Below, in pieces: positions 27,595 through 32,752 of a stretch of 47,927 nucleotides of DNA. Both the position numbers and the translations under genes were made by a program. This DNA is from a virus. Where the stretch lies: positions 1 through 47,927 of the IMG/VR virus record IMGVR_UViG_3300007734_000708; one strand, 5' to 3'. Numbering within the stretch: position 1 is the stretch's first letter; each line of letters starts with the position of its first letter. The notes beneath the pieces were generated by a model. That model was not told the DNA's origin. It was given only the letters and a program-made list of their open reading frames with translations, and searched no databases.

Positions 27595-27882
27595 TTATCC
27601 TTTAATTAATTGTTTTTTATTTATTGTTTTATCAATACGTGAATCAATATAAGATTGCAATTCATCTAATCGACGAAAAGCAACTTCTTTATTATCATGC
27701 ATCTGATGACATATTTCACGCACTTCATTATCTATTCTTCTATTTATTTCCTCTGATATACTCATTAGGGTGTTTATTTGTTTTTGTTGATTATATACCT
27801 TTACAATACCAGCAACAACTACTACTACTAACATAATAGCAACCATCGCAAGCACTCCAAAAGCAAAAGATAGTGTTTCCAT
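27595..27882 (-). CDS. membrane-anchored coiled-coil protein
   Basis: 95 aa. Residues 4-27 (LSFAFGVLAMVAIMLVVVVV) form a transmembrane helix. Residues 28-90 form a charged coiled-coil helix (NTLMSISEEINRRIDNEVRE; RRLDELQSYIDSRIDKTINK). The topology resembles small phage inner-membrane proteins such as spanin- or antiholin-like proteins, but no diagnostic motif is seen. An imperfect 23-bp inverted repeat surrounds it, and it is near the lytic transglycosylase gene. Function unknown. Confidence 0.65.
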   Translation of the reverse strand: METLSFAFGVLAMVAIMLVVVVVAGIVKVYNQQKQINTLMSISEEINRRIDNEVREICHQMHDNKEVAFRRLDELQSYIDSRIDKTINKKQLIKG

Positions 27883-27910
27883 TTTTATTTTTCCTTTCGT
27901 TTTTTATGTC

Positions 27911-27933
27911 AAAGAACCTACACTTAATATATT
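27911..27933. repeat. imperfect 23-bp inverted repeat, right arm
   Basis: Inverted copy of 27561-27583. The two arms enclose about 327 bases containing the membrane coiled-coil gene. Confidence 0.6.
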
Positions 27934-27937
27934 CGGG

Positions 27938-27970
27938 AAAGCAGAAGATGGGTACGTAAACATCTGCTTT
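27938..27970. other. hairpin between tRNA-Arg and membrane-protein gene
   Basis: AAAGCAG ... CTGCTTT with an inner ATG/CAT extension (one arm carries a 3-nt bulge) can form a 10-bp hairpin with a 10-nt loop. On the plus strand it is followed by TTATAA; on the coding strand no T run follows. It could be an RNA-processing site downstream of the tRNA. Weak evidence. Confidence 0.3.
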
Positions 27971-28025
27971 TATAATTGGCGTTACTAACCTAAATTCCAA
28001 TCAACCCTACCCAGGTAGCGGGATG

Positions 28026-28099
28026 TAGTCGAGACAGGATTCGAACCTGTGGCCGCAAATTTAGAAAATTTGTGCTCTATCCAACTGAGCTACTCAACT
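28026..28099 (-). tRNA. tRNA-Arg (TCT)
   Basis: 74 nt. All four arms fold: acceptor AGTTGAG/CTCGACT, D-stem GCTC/GAGC, anticodon stem CAAAT/ATTTG with loop TTTCTAA (anticodon TCT), T-arm ACAGG-TTCGAAT-CCTGT. The CCA end is not encoded. It reads AGA, a codon frequent in AT-rich phage genes but served by rarer tRNAs in many hosts. Confidence 0.92.
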
Positions 28100-28108
28100 A
28101 TAACTGCT

Positions 28109-28675
28109 TTATAACCATACATATTCTTTCTTTAACACTCTTCGAGCGTAATTATTTACATATGGTTTTCCAGTATTATAAGCTCCAAATACAACTCCCC
28201 AATTATTATATTTGTTATGAAGAATTTGAAGCAACATCATTGACGTTTTAACATTAAAATCAATATCATTTTTTAACTGCGCTTTATTAACTGTTTTACC
28301 ATAAATTAATTTAGCAGTAGCAGGCATAATTTGCATTGGACCTAAAGCCCCACAATACGAAGTAACATTATGTTTATAATTTTTATCACACGGTCCTCTA
28401 TACAACGACTCAATATACGCTACCGAAAAAGCATATTTAGTAGGTATATTATACTGTTTAGAATACTTTTTTATATAATAATACATCTGCACTTCAGGTT
28501 CAGCTTGATCCATGTTTGTAGAATCAAACCCCTTTAAATACGGATCAACATCAGTTTGAACAACAGGTTTATCCTCAAATTTAACAAATGGAGCAGCTAA
28601 ACCAGCCACAACAATAAACGCAAATATGTTAGTAATATTAAACATAACCTTTAGTTTTTTAATTATACTGTTCAT
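28109..28675 (-). CDS. membrane-anchored lytic transglycosylase (SLT-type)
   Basis: 188 aa. Residues 13-31 form an N-terminal hydrophobic anchor or signal. Residues about 65-185 are a goose-lysozyme-like SLT domain: AYIESLYRG with the catalytic Glu at position 89, GALGPMQIMPATA (109-121) and FGAYNTGKPYV (163-173), the three standard motifs. It cleaves the MurNAc-GlcNAc bond of peptidoglycan with 1,6-anhydro product formation. Depending on timing it could serve lysis or DNA entry. An ATATTTATG late-type box lies 7 bases upstream of the ATG, which favours a late (lysis or virion) role. Its stop is 9 bases from the tRNA-Arg gene. Confidence 0.88.
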   Translation of the reverse strand: MNSIIKKLKVMFNITNIFAFIVVAGLAAPFVKFEDKPVVQTDVDPYLKGFDSTNMDQAEPEVQMYYYIKKYSKQYNIPTKYAFSVAYIESLYRGPCDKNYKHNVTSYCGALGPMQIMPATAKLIYGKTVNKAQLKNDIDFNVKTSMMLLQILHNKYNNWGVVFGAYNTGKPYVNNYARRVLKKEYVWL

Positions 28676-28682
28676 AGCGAGT

Positions 28683-28691
28683 CATAAATAT
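28683..28691 (-). promoter_or_regulatory. putative late promoter box (ATATTTATG)
   Basis: It precedes the lytic transglycosylase gene; same ATATTTAT core as five other sites. Confidence 0.4.
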
Positions 28692-28822
28692 GACATGGCT
28701 ATATAAATGTCTCCTTATAAACCCTTCCGGTGCACCGAACAAGAAACAGGGGAAACATCGTTTCTACTTTTATGAGAGGCTTGGTTACCCTCTCCCACCG
28801 TTTAGCAGGTTGAAGCTACGTG
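28692..28822 (-). other. non-coding spacer with hairpin
   Basis: 131 bases without a convincing ORF. The coding strand has a GAGAGG ... CCTCTC hairpin (6 bp, 9-nt loop) at about 28770-28790 and a GGTGCACC palindrome near 28730. Both may belong to the processed RNA between the tRNA-like element and the transglycosylase mRNA. No known RNA family recognised. Confidence 0.3.
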
Positions 28823-28895
28823 TAGTCAGGATAGGATTTGAACCTATACAATAGAGCAAGCGCTCGTAGCGTTTAACCAATTTCGCCACCTGACT
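28823..28895 (-). tRNA. tRNA-like element A, anticodon arm abnormal
   Basis: 73 nt. The acceptor (AGTCAGG/CCTGACT), T-arm (ATAGG-TTCAAAT-CCTAT) and a Leu-like D-arm (GCG ... CGC) are intact. Only 20 nt separate the D-arm from the T-arm, and they fold best as a GAGC-GCTT-GCTC hairpin rather than a 5-bp stem with a 7-nt loop. An alternative fold gives loop CTACGAG (anticodon ACG, Arg) but destroys the D-arm. It may be a divergent, decayed or non-decoding tRNA-like RNA. Confidence 0.55.
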
Positions 28896-28905
28896 ATCTA
28901 GTTTA

Positions 28906-29106
28906 TTAGTATTCTATACCGAATAAACCTAAAATGAAACGAGCATTTTCAATGTCGGCATCTTTATGACCTACCCAATAACAATCATCAAAGTTTCCTC
29001 CACTTATTTCATACGGATTCCATTCATCACCACAATCTTCAACAGATGTTGAATTACTTGCTAATTTCTTGAGTCTCTCAATTTGTTCTTCTGTTAATTG
29101 TTTCAT
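28906..29106 (-). CDS. small acidic phage protein
   Basis: 66 aa from MKQLTEEQIERLKKLASNST. A longer upstream start would read through tRNA-like element B and is rejected. Acidic, with C-terminal NARFILGLFGIEY. It lies between two tRNA-like elements, about 15 bases after the 3' end of element B, so its mRNA 5' end may come from tRNA processing. No family recognised. Confidence 0.55.
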   Translation of the reverse strand: MKQLTEEQIERLKKLASNSTSVEDCGDEWNPYEISGGNFDDCYWVGHKDADIENARFILGLFGIEY

Positions 29107-29120
29107 ATTTTTGTTTTTTG

Positions 29121-29222
29121 TAGTCAGGACAGGATTCGAACCTGTAATTGTATTACGATTTTCATTGTTGCTGTAATACACCCGTTTATAGAGTCGCGTC
29201 TAACCAATTCCGCCACCTGACT
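29121..29222 (-). tRNA. tRNA-like element B, Leu-type with very long variable arm
   Basis: 102 nt. The acceptor AGTCAGG/CCTGACT, D-arm GCG-GAATTGGTTAGA-CGC and T-arm ACAGG-TTCGAAT-CCTGT are canonical and Leu-like. The anticodon stem is only 4 bp (ACTC/GGGT). Its 7-nt loop TATAAAC has TAA (Leu) in the middle, but the universal U33 is A. The variable arm is unusually long: GTATTAC/GTAATAC with a 16-nt loop. It may be a divergent tRNA-Leu or a tRNA-like RNA. Confidence 0.6.
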
Positions 29223-29343
29223 ATTTGCAACCTTTACAACACTCAGGCTAACTTGTGTTCTCACATTATAGCACAGTTTTTACTGAGATAAAACCTGAAT
29301 GAATAGGACATTCTGTTGCAACGCTTACCCTACCAGCGTTTTG
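29223..29343 (-). other. non-coding spacer between tRNA-Glu and element B
   Basis: 121 bases. The coding strand has an AACGCT ... AGCGTT hairpin (6 bp, 9-nt loop) just after tRNA-Glu and a TGCTATAAT sequence that looks like an extended enterobacterial -10. No ORF is convincing. It is probably a spacer of a tRNA precursor. Confidence 0.3.
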
Positions 29344-29415
29344 TACTCCCGCACGGACTCGAACCGAAATTTATGCCGTGAAAGGGCATTGTCCTAACCT
29401 TTAGACGACGGGAGC
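29344..29415 (-). tRNA. tRNA-Glu (TTC)
   Basis: 72 nt. Acceptor GCTCCCG/CGGGAGT (one G-U pair). Anticodon stem ATGCC/GGCAT with loop CTTTCAC gives anticodon TTC. D-region TCGTCTAAAGGTTAGGAC is typical of tRNA-Glu. The T-arm has TTCGAGT with two weak stem pairs. No encoded CCA. Confidence 0.9.
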
Positions 29416-29419
29416 AATT

Positions 29420-29533
29420 TTACTCCTCAGTCGTACGTTTTACTTTACGGTTTTTGGACTTACCATTTCGTTTCATCCATTCGATCCACTCTTTAAGAGT
29501 TTGGATTTTTAATTGCCATGATGCTTTACTCAT
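29420..29533 (-). CDS. 37-aa basic peptide
   Basis: Short ORF starting MSKASWQLKIQTLKEWIEWM and ending in a strongly basic KRNGKSKNRKVKRTTEE. It ends 5 bases before the tRNA-Glu gene. Composition (Trp-rich helix plus Lys/Arg tail) suggests a nucleic-acid-binding or membrane-active peptide. Supported only by an intact frame and AT-rich leader. Confidence 0.5.
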   Translation of the reverse strand: MSKASWQLKIQTLKEWIEWMKRNGKSKNRKVKRTTEE

Positions 29534-29592
29534 TTTGTTTATTTTTTATACGTATATACTTGTAAATAAGCCCTAATGGGATTAGTGCTTGT

Positions 29593-29760
29593 TTACTTAA
29601 CCCATTCTTGAAACCCAATTTCCATCGCTCTTTCAATGGAAAGTTCGGGATCGCTTTGCATAGCGGACAGTGCAAATGCTACAACTTCGGCTTGCAAATC
29701 ATAGTTAGATGCTTCTTTAAGCAAATAACCAATGTATTCTATTTCATTTACTGTCGTCAT
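29593..29760 (-). CDS. 55-aa acidic phage protein
   Basis: MTTVNEIEYIGYLLKEASNY, then helical DLQAEVVAFALSAMQSDPEL, ending FQEWVK. It overlaps the start of the two-helix membrane-protein gene upstream by 17 bases, an arrangement common in this phage. The composition is typical of a small soluble helical protein. Function unknown. Confidence 0.6.
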   Translation of the reverse strand: MTTVNEIEYIGYLLKEASNYDLQAEVVAFALSAMQSDPELSIERAMEIGFQEWVK

Positions 29761-29944
29761 AAAATAATCCAATTGTTAATATTAATGATGATGCACTAAA
29801 AAAACCAAAAAAACCACGAGTGTAAACACCCCAGTTTAATGGGTTGTATTCCCAACTGATTACCGCAAACAAAGCGTAAGTCACAAAAACGGATAGCGAT
29901 GTTAGGGCTAGTAGGAATAACGATGATTTGATTTTATTTATCAT
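29744..29944 (-). CDS. small protein with two transmembrane helices
   Basis: 66 aa. Two hydrophobic segments (about residues 7-29 and 44-61, GFFGFFSASSLILTIGLF) are separated by a short loop. It follows promoter-like copy 2. Small two-helix proteins in early regions can be holin- or imm-like; no family is recognised. Confidence 0.55.
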   Translation of the reverse strand: MINKIKSSLFLLALTSLSVFVTYALFAVISWEYNPLNWGVYTRGFFGFFSASSLILTIGLFYDDSK

Positions 29945-29988
29945 AAATAAGTTCTAATGAAATTATTACTTGTAACTTTTATTTGCGG

Positions 29989-30017
29989 TAAATATAATAA
30001 CGAGAGTTTTGGAAGCC
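29989..30017 (-). promoter_or_regulatory. 29-nt promoter-like element (copy 2)
   Basis: GGCTTCCAAAACTC ... TATATTTA, exactly 29 nt, 45 bases upstream of the two-helix membrane-protein gene. Confidence 0.6.
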
Positions 30018-30293
30018 AAGTTAGATATATAAGGATATACTTTATCGACATACACAAAATCGGTTTTCTGGGTGATTGCATTAGTTTGGATTTCTGGGTA
30101 AATTGGTTAGTTGGGAATTGTGGGTGCGAGGTGGGGTGGTTGTGGCAAGAGATATAAGTATATATGAGTCGGGGTGGGTATATCGACCTTTATCTAAAAA
30201 TTAATCCAAGCCCTTTTCCCGCACGCCCCACGCATATATGGAAATCAACGCACGTGGTCCATAGGTACAACCTACGGCATACGGGCATATATA
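30018..30293. other. 276-base region with unusual composition, little coding evidence
   Basis: Plus-strand G/T-rich tracts (about 30100-30180) and a more G+C-rich stretch to 30290. On the coding strand a 32-aa ORF (MPVCRRLYLWTTCVDFHICV...) starts near 30286 right after the 35-aa peptide gene, but its composition is unconvincing. No repeat or RNA family recognised. Confidence 0.3.
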
Positions 30294-30401
30294 TCACGCA
30301 CCCCCTACAGTCCCAAATACTACATTCAACACTAGGAACCCTAATAATGCAGCCCAAATCTGCACCTTTTCGTTGTTTATTATTTTGCTAATCATTTTCA
30401 T
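30294..30401 (-). CDS. 35-aa membrane peptide
   Basis: MKMISKIINNEKVQIWAALL followed by GFLVLNVVFGTVGGA: a basic/polar N-terminus and one transmembrane helix. The ATG is 6 bases after the TACATTTA box of promoter-like copy 3, so the mRNA would be nearly leaderless. The first 30 bases are duplicated after promoter copy 4, where an extra A creates MKMI-stop. Confidence 0.5.
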   Translation of the reverse strand: MKMISKIINNEKVQIWAALLGFLVLNVVFGTVGGA

Positions 30402-30407
30402 ATACCA

Positions 30408-30436
30408 TAAATGTACGACACTGTTTTTTGCAAGCC
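30408..30436 (-). promoter_or_regulatory. 29-nt promoter-like element (copy 3)
   Basis: GGCTTGCAAAAAAC ... TACATTTA, 29 nt, right before the 35-aa membrane peptide gene. The surrounding 5' region is duplicated at copy 4. Confidence 0.55.
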
Positions 30437-30459
30437 CAATAGGGCAACACTTACCTTCC

Positions 30460-30693
30460 CTAGACACCAGATGATCTTAGTATGGCCTGGTCCATATCAT
30501 AGGCGCTGAAGCCATCTTCATTTGGTTGATGGTATTCATCCATCTTCCTGTTAATGTAGGCAAATAATAATTCAGCATATGCCTTAGGTAATTGGTCAAT
30601 GGCATCCACTAGTTTAGTGTAGCGGATCTGCTGGTGTCTATCTCCTAATGGGCAGGTCATTATGCTCACTATTTCCTGAGCCATGTTAAACAT
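30460..30693 (-). CDS. small uncharacterised protein
   Basis: 77 aa, MFNMAQEIVSIMTCPLGDRH at the start, helical and acidic at the end (GFSAYDMDQAILRSSGV). A start at the MAQE methionine is also possible. It lies downstream of promoter copy 4 with a ~55-base leader that begins with a duplicated, stop-interrupted ORF start (MKMI-stop). Its G+C content is higher than in the tail genes. Confidence 0.5.
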   Translation of the reverse strand: MFNMAQEIVSIMTCPLGDRHQQIRYTKLVDAIDQLPKAYAELLFAYINRKMDEYHQPNEDGFSAYDMDQAILRSSGV

Positions 30694-30747
30694 TTCAACT
30701 GCATTAGTTGGTGTGTTTATTATTTTGCTATATCATTTTCATATACC

Positions 30748-31398
30748 CTAAATATACGATGACAATTCACGGGAGCCAAGCAGAGCCAACTCCAATTGCC
30801 TACCTGGCCAGGTGTGACTACCTAACTTACCTGTACGGTGATCCATTCTCTCATCCACCCTACAGTACCACCGCTCCAAATTATATCGGGCTACATCATT
30901 CAGATCAGCCAACATCCCATATTTGGTGTCCACATACTCATATGCCTCACTGTAGGGCATCCTGTTGATGAGCGCCTCTCCCAGTACCCGAGCAAACAAC
31001 TGGTTCGATTCATCCACCGTCTGCTGCGGTGAAGATACTCCACATGCGGCGGATTCCCCTACCTCACTCACAAACATACCCGTATACAGTCCCCTCAGTC
31101 CATGTCGCTCAACAAATCTGTCTGCGTTACACCAGATATAAATGCCCGGTTTATTGCGGAGTAGACTCACATGCCGCTCTCCAATGGTTGTTCCACCGTG
31201 GCCCATCTGAGCCACATTAAACAGACCGTATGGGGATCCATGCCCCAGCATAATAATCTGGTCGTGGGATTCGATTGCCTCTATGAGCTGCCCCTCACTA
31301 ACCGCATCAGTGAGGACGGTCTTGGTGTCGATGCCCGAGTAAATAGGACGGAGGAAATCCGTGCTACGGTCATCTGGGTGAATTACTAGTGTTGTCAT
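30748..31398 (-). CDS. caspase-like (clan CD-type) His-Cys protein
   Basis: 216 aa. After an N-terminal alpha/beta half (MTTLVIHPDDRSTDFLRPIY) it has DQIIMLGHGSPYGLF with H53, then GIYIWCNADRFVERHG with C90. A hydrophobic strand ending in HG followed ~35 residues later by a strand ending in Cys is the arrangement of the caspase/gingipain fold. I associate the IWCNA block with a family of uncharacterised bacterial and phage proteins. Protease activity is inferred, not shown. The gene is clearly richer in G+C than the tail genes, which suggests recent acquisition. It starts one base after the stop of a MTPQEKA-type gene. Confidence 0.55.
   Translation of the reverse strand: MTTLVIHPDDRSTDFLRPIYSGIDTKTVLTDAVSEGQLIEAIESHDQIIMLGHGSPYGLFNVAQMGHGGTTIGERHVSLLRNKPGIYIWCNADRFVERHGLRGLYTGMFVSEVGESAACGVSSPQQTVDESNQLFARVLGEALINRMPYSEAYEYVDTKYGMLADLNDVARYNLERWYCRVDERMDHRTGKLGSHTWPGRQLELALLGSRELSSYI
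30749..30777 (-). promoter_or_regulatory. 29-nt promoter-like element (copy 4)
   Basis: GGCTCCCGTGAATT ... TATATTTA, 29 nt, overlapping the last codons of the caspase-like gene and reading into the 77-aa gene. The left half is the most divergent of the set. Confidence 0.5.
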
Positions 31399-31399
31399 A

Positions 31400-31642
31400 T
31401 TATAGTTTTTCTATTTCTTGTTTAACATCTTCCCAATAAGAATAGTAATAGGTTTTATCCCAATCAGTTTCAATGTATGCCCCATGTTTGAGATTGGTTT
31501 TGTATATTTCATCTACTGCCGTTGTAGCGCATGCTTTAGCAACGGTTATGGCTCCAAGTCCTGCTGTTTCCATACCACTGTGTTTAGAAGTGAGTTTAAG
31601 AAATTTATTTACAAGTTCAACTGCTTTTTCTTGTGGTGTCAT
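31400..31642 (-). CDS. MTPQEKA-family small protein (isolated copy)
   Basis: 80 aa. MTPQEKAVELVNKFLKLTSK at the start, a central ACATTAVDEI segment and YYYSYWEDVKQEIEKL at the end. It is clearly the same family as the four tandem genes at 46846-47706, about 15 kb away. The ends are conserved and the middle varies. It heads a pair with the caspase-like gene (one-base gap) and follows promoter copy 5. Function unknown; widespread in Bacteroidota phages as far as I recall. Confidence 0.7.
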   Translation of the reverse strand: MTPQEKAVELVNKFLKLTSKHSGMETAGLGAITVAKACATTAVDEIYKTNLKHGAYIETDWDKTYYYSYWEDVKQEIEKL

Positions 31643-31661
31643 GTGTGTTTATTTTATATTG

Positions 31662-31690
31662 TAAATATACATTAAATAATTTTAAAAGCC
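31662..31690 (-). promoter_or_regulatory. 29-nt promoter-like element (copy 5)
   Basis: GGCTTTTAAAATTA ... TATATTTA, 29 nt, 19 bases upstream of the MTPQEKA-type gene at 31400-31642. Confidence 0.6.
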
Positions 31691-31696
31691 AAGGAT

Positions 31697-31921
31697 TTAT
31701 TCATCCTCATCTTCAACCGGAGCAAACATCCGTCTGCCAGTGTCCATAAAATTGTCGTATGCTTCTGCCCCCATTGATTGTCTGAGTGTGGCTTTAAGCT
31801 CGTTCAATTGTTTTACTTTAGGTAATGCGTCTACAAATTTACCTGCTTCGATTAGTTCTTTAATTTCCCAGTTGGTGTCTAACACCTGTCTGAAGATTGC
31901 TGATTGTTCGTTTGTCATCAT
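31697..31921 (-). CDS. small acidic helical protein
   Basis: 74 aa from ATGATGACA (MMTNEQSAIFRQVLDTNWEI). A start further upstream would translate the promoter box itself and is rejected. Helical, with KVKQLNELKATLRQSMGAEA in the middle and an acidic end (PVEDEDE). The ATG lies only four bases after the TACATTTA box of copy 6, so the message should be almost leaderless. No family recognised. Confidence 0.55.
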   Translation of the reverse strand: MMTNEQSAIFRQVLDTNWEIKELIEAGKFVDALPKVKQLNELKATLRQSMGAEAYDNFMDTGRRMFAPVEDEDE

Positions 31922-31925
31922 ACTG

Positions 31926-31954
31926 TAAATGTACAATGTTTAATCTCGGGAGCC
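31926..31954 (-). promoter_or_regulatory. 29-nt promoter-like element (copy 6)
   Basis: GGCTCCCGAGATTA ... TACATTTA, 29 nt. It overlaps the 3' end of the 42-aa basic peptide gene (whose stop TAA lies inside it) and ends 4 bases before the ATG of the next gene. Confidence 0.55.
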
Positions 31955-32068
31955 ACGTTTTTTGCGGCTATATATTTTACCACTTGGCTTGGTCCGGGTG
32001 ATCATCTTCCGTCTGATGATCTGGGCAACATGCCTCTTGGATAAACCGTTTATTTTGCTCTTGCCCAT
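31940..32068 (-). CDS. 42-aa Arg/Lys-rich peptide
   Basis: MGKSKINGLSKRHVAQIIRR followed by KMITRTKPSGKIYSRKKRGSRD. About one third of residues are Lys/Arg, as in ribosomal-type or DNA-binding peptides. Preceded by a perfect 9-bp hairpin (32084-32103) in the leader. Its last codons overlap promoter copy 6. Function unknown. Confidence 0.5.
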   Translation of the reverse strand: MGKSKINGLSKRHVAQIIRRKMITRTKPSGKIYSRKKRGSRD

Positions 32069-32083
32069 GGTGATATAGAGGTA

Positions 32084-32103
32084 GCCGGGTGTAGACACCC
32101 GGC
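32084..32103. other. perfect 9-bp hairpin in leader of basic peptide gene
   Basis: GCCGGGTGT / ACACCCGGC with only two bases between arms. It is very G+C-rich against its surroundings. No T run follows on the coding strand; on the plus strand CGTTTTT follows after 7 bases. It lies 16 bases before the ATG of the 42-aa gene, so it may control translation or RNA stability, or act as a plus-strand terminator. Confidence 0.45.
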
Positions 32104-32119
32104 CGATCCTCGTTTTTGG

Positions 32120-32260
32120 TTATGATGACACTCCATTATTATGCTCTAGGAGGATAAGCTGGGCGATCTCCTCTTCCACCCAGTCATTCCCATCTAAATC
32201 TATCAGGTGCCCCACATAGTAGAGACCGTCGTGGACCAATAAATCATTTAATGATACCAT
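32120..32260 (-). CDS. 46-aa acidic protein
   Basis: MVSLNDLLVHDGLYYVGHLI then DLDGNDWVEEEIAQLILLEH. The stop is just upstream of the hairpin leader, and the start is one base from the stop of the 56-aa gene, so it is likely in the same transcript from promoter copy 7. No family recognised. Confidence 0.5.
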   Translation of the reverse strand: MVSLNDLLVHDGLYYVGHLIDLDGNDWVEEEIAQLILLEHNNGVSS

Positions 32261-32261
32261 A

Positions 32262-32432
32262 TTATTTTTTGTCTTTAACAATTTGGATGTATTTTGCTAA
32301 TAATTCCTCGTACATCGGGAAATTAACATCCTTCAATCGGACCAACAAGCCGATCACTTCTTGCGGGGTTTTGGTGCCATTTTGGATCCCCATTATTCCA
32401 CCTCTGATTTTTTTAATTAATATTTCGCTCAT
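32262..32432 (-). CDS. 56-aa basic protein
   Basis: Start MSEILIKKIRGGIMGIQNGT chosen because it follows the conserved leader AATAAAGGTTATG; the longer frame upstream runs through promoter copy 7. Helical, KTPQEVIGLLVRLKDVNFPM in the middle, Lys-rich end. Function unknown. Confidence 0.6.
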   Translation of the reverse strand: MSEILIKKIRGGIMGIQNGTKTPQEVIGLLVRLKDVNFPMYEELLAKYIQIVKDKK

Positions 32433-32450
32433 AACCTTTATTTTATACTG

Positions 32451-32479
32451 TAAATATACGTTAATTATCTTGGGAAGCC
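32451..32479 (-). promoter_or_regulatory. 29-nt promoter-like element (copy 7)
   Basis: GGCTTCCCAAGATA ... TATATTTA, 29 nt. The first G is the last base of the TAG stop of the 67-aa gene. It is followed by the AATAAAGGTTATG leader. Confidence 0.65.
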
Positions 32480-32682
32480 TAATACTCGAAATAAAAGTTT
32501 TTAATATCCCATCTACCTGTAGGTCCTTTGGTTTCAACCTGGTAGTCACCATCATATCCTCGGTTTGAGACAGGTACAAGCCATACTCGTGTATCACCAT
32601 CATCAATTTTTAGTTCAGCTCCGTCCCAAGATTGTTCAATAGTGTCTAGATTTTGCAATTCGCGTTTTGTGTATTTATACAT
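32479..32682 (-). CDS. 67-aa phage protein
   Basis: MYKYTKRELQNLDTIEQSWD then TRVWLVPVSNRGYDGDYQVE and a C-terminal WDIKNFYFEY. Likely a small beta-rich domain. Leader AATAAAGGTTATG and promoter copy 8 lie upstream; the stop is shared with promoter copy 7. I recall similar proteins in other phages, without function. Confidence 0.6.
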   Translation of the reverse strand: MYKYTKRELQNLDTIEQSWDGAELKIDDGDTRVWLVPVSNRGYDGDYQVETKGPTGRWDIKNFYFEY

Positions 32683-32700
32683 AACCTTTATTTTATACTG

Positions 32701-32729
32701 TAAATATAATAAAAGGAGCCTGGCAAGCC
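32701..32729 (-). promoter_or_regulatory. 29-nt promoter-like element (copy 8), fused to a terminator hairpin
   Basis: GGCTTGCCAGGCTC ... TATATTTA, 29 nt. On the coding strand GGAGC ... GCTCC TTTT forms a small terminator-like hairpin around the left half, so the end of the AT-hook transcript and the start of the next one share sequence. Confidence 0.55.
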
Positions 32730-32738
32730 AAGCTCCTT
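32710..32738 (-). terminator. possible terminator overlapping promoter copy 8
   Basis: On the coding strand GGAGC (32734-32738) pairs with GCTCC (32714-32718), followed by TTTTATT. The stem is short and the loop has 15 bases, with possible extra GGC/GCC pairing inside. It lies 15 bases after the stop of the AT-hook gene. Confidence 0.45.
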
Positions 32739-32752
32739 ACAAATCACGATTA

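Noticed and set aside
27791-28000. 69-aa minus-strand ORF upstream of the membrane coiled-coil gene
   Set aside because: It covers the inverted-repeat arm and hairpin and overlaps the real gene in another frame; composition is unlike a phage protein.
28906-29181. 91-aa version of the 66-aa gene with an upstream start
   Set aside because: The extra N-terminus would translate part of tRNA-like element B.
29255-29280. TGCTATAAT resembling an extended enterobacterial -10 promoter
   Set aside because: Bacteroidota promoters use a different consensus and no gene starts suitably downstream; it lies in a tRNA spacer.
30708-31389. Several overlapping plus-strand ORFs opposite the caspase-like gene
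   Set aside because: They arise from the higher G+C content; the minus-strand frame has recognisable motifs, the others do not.
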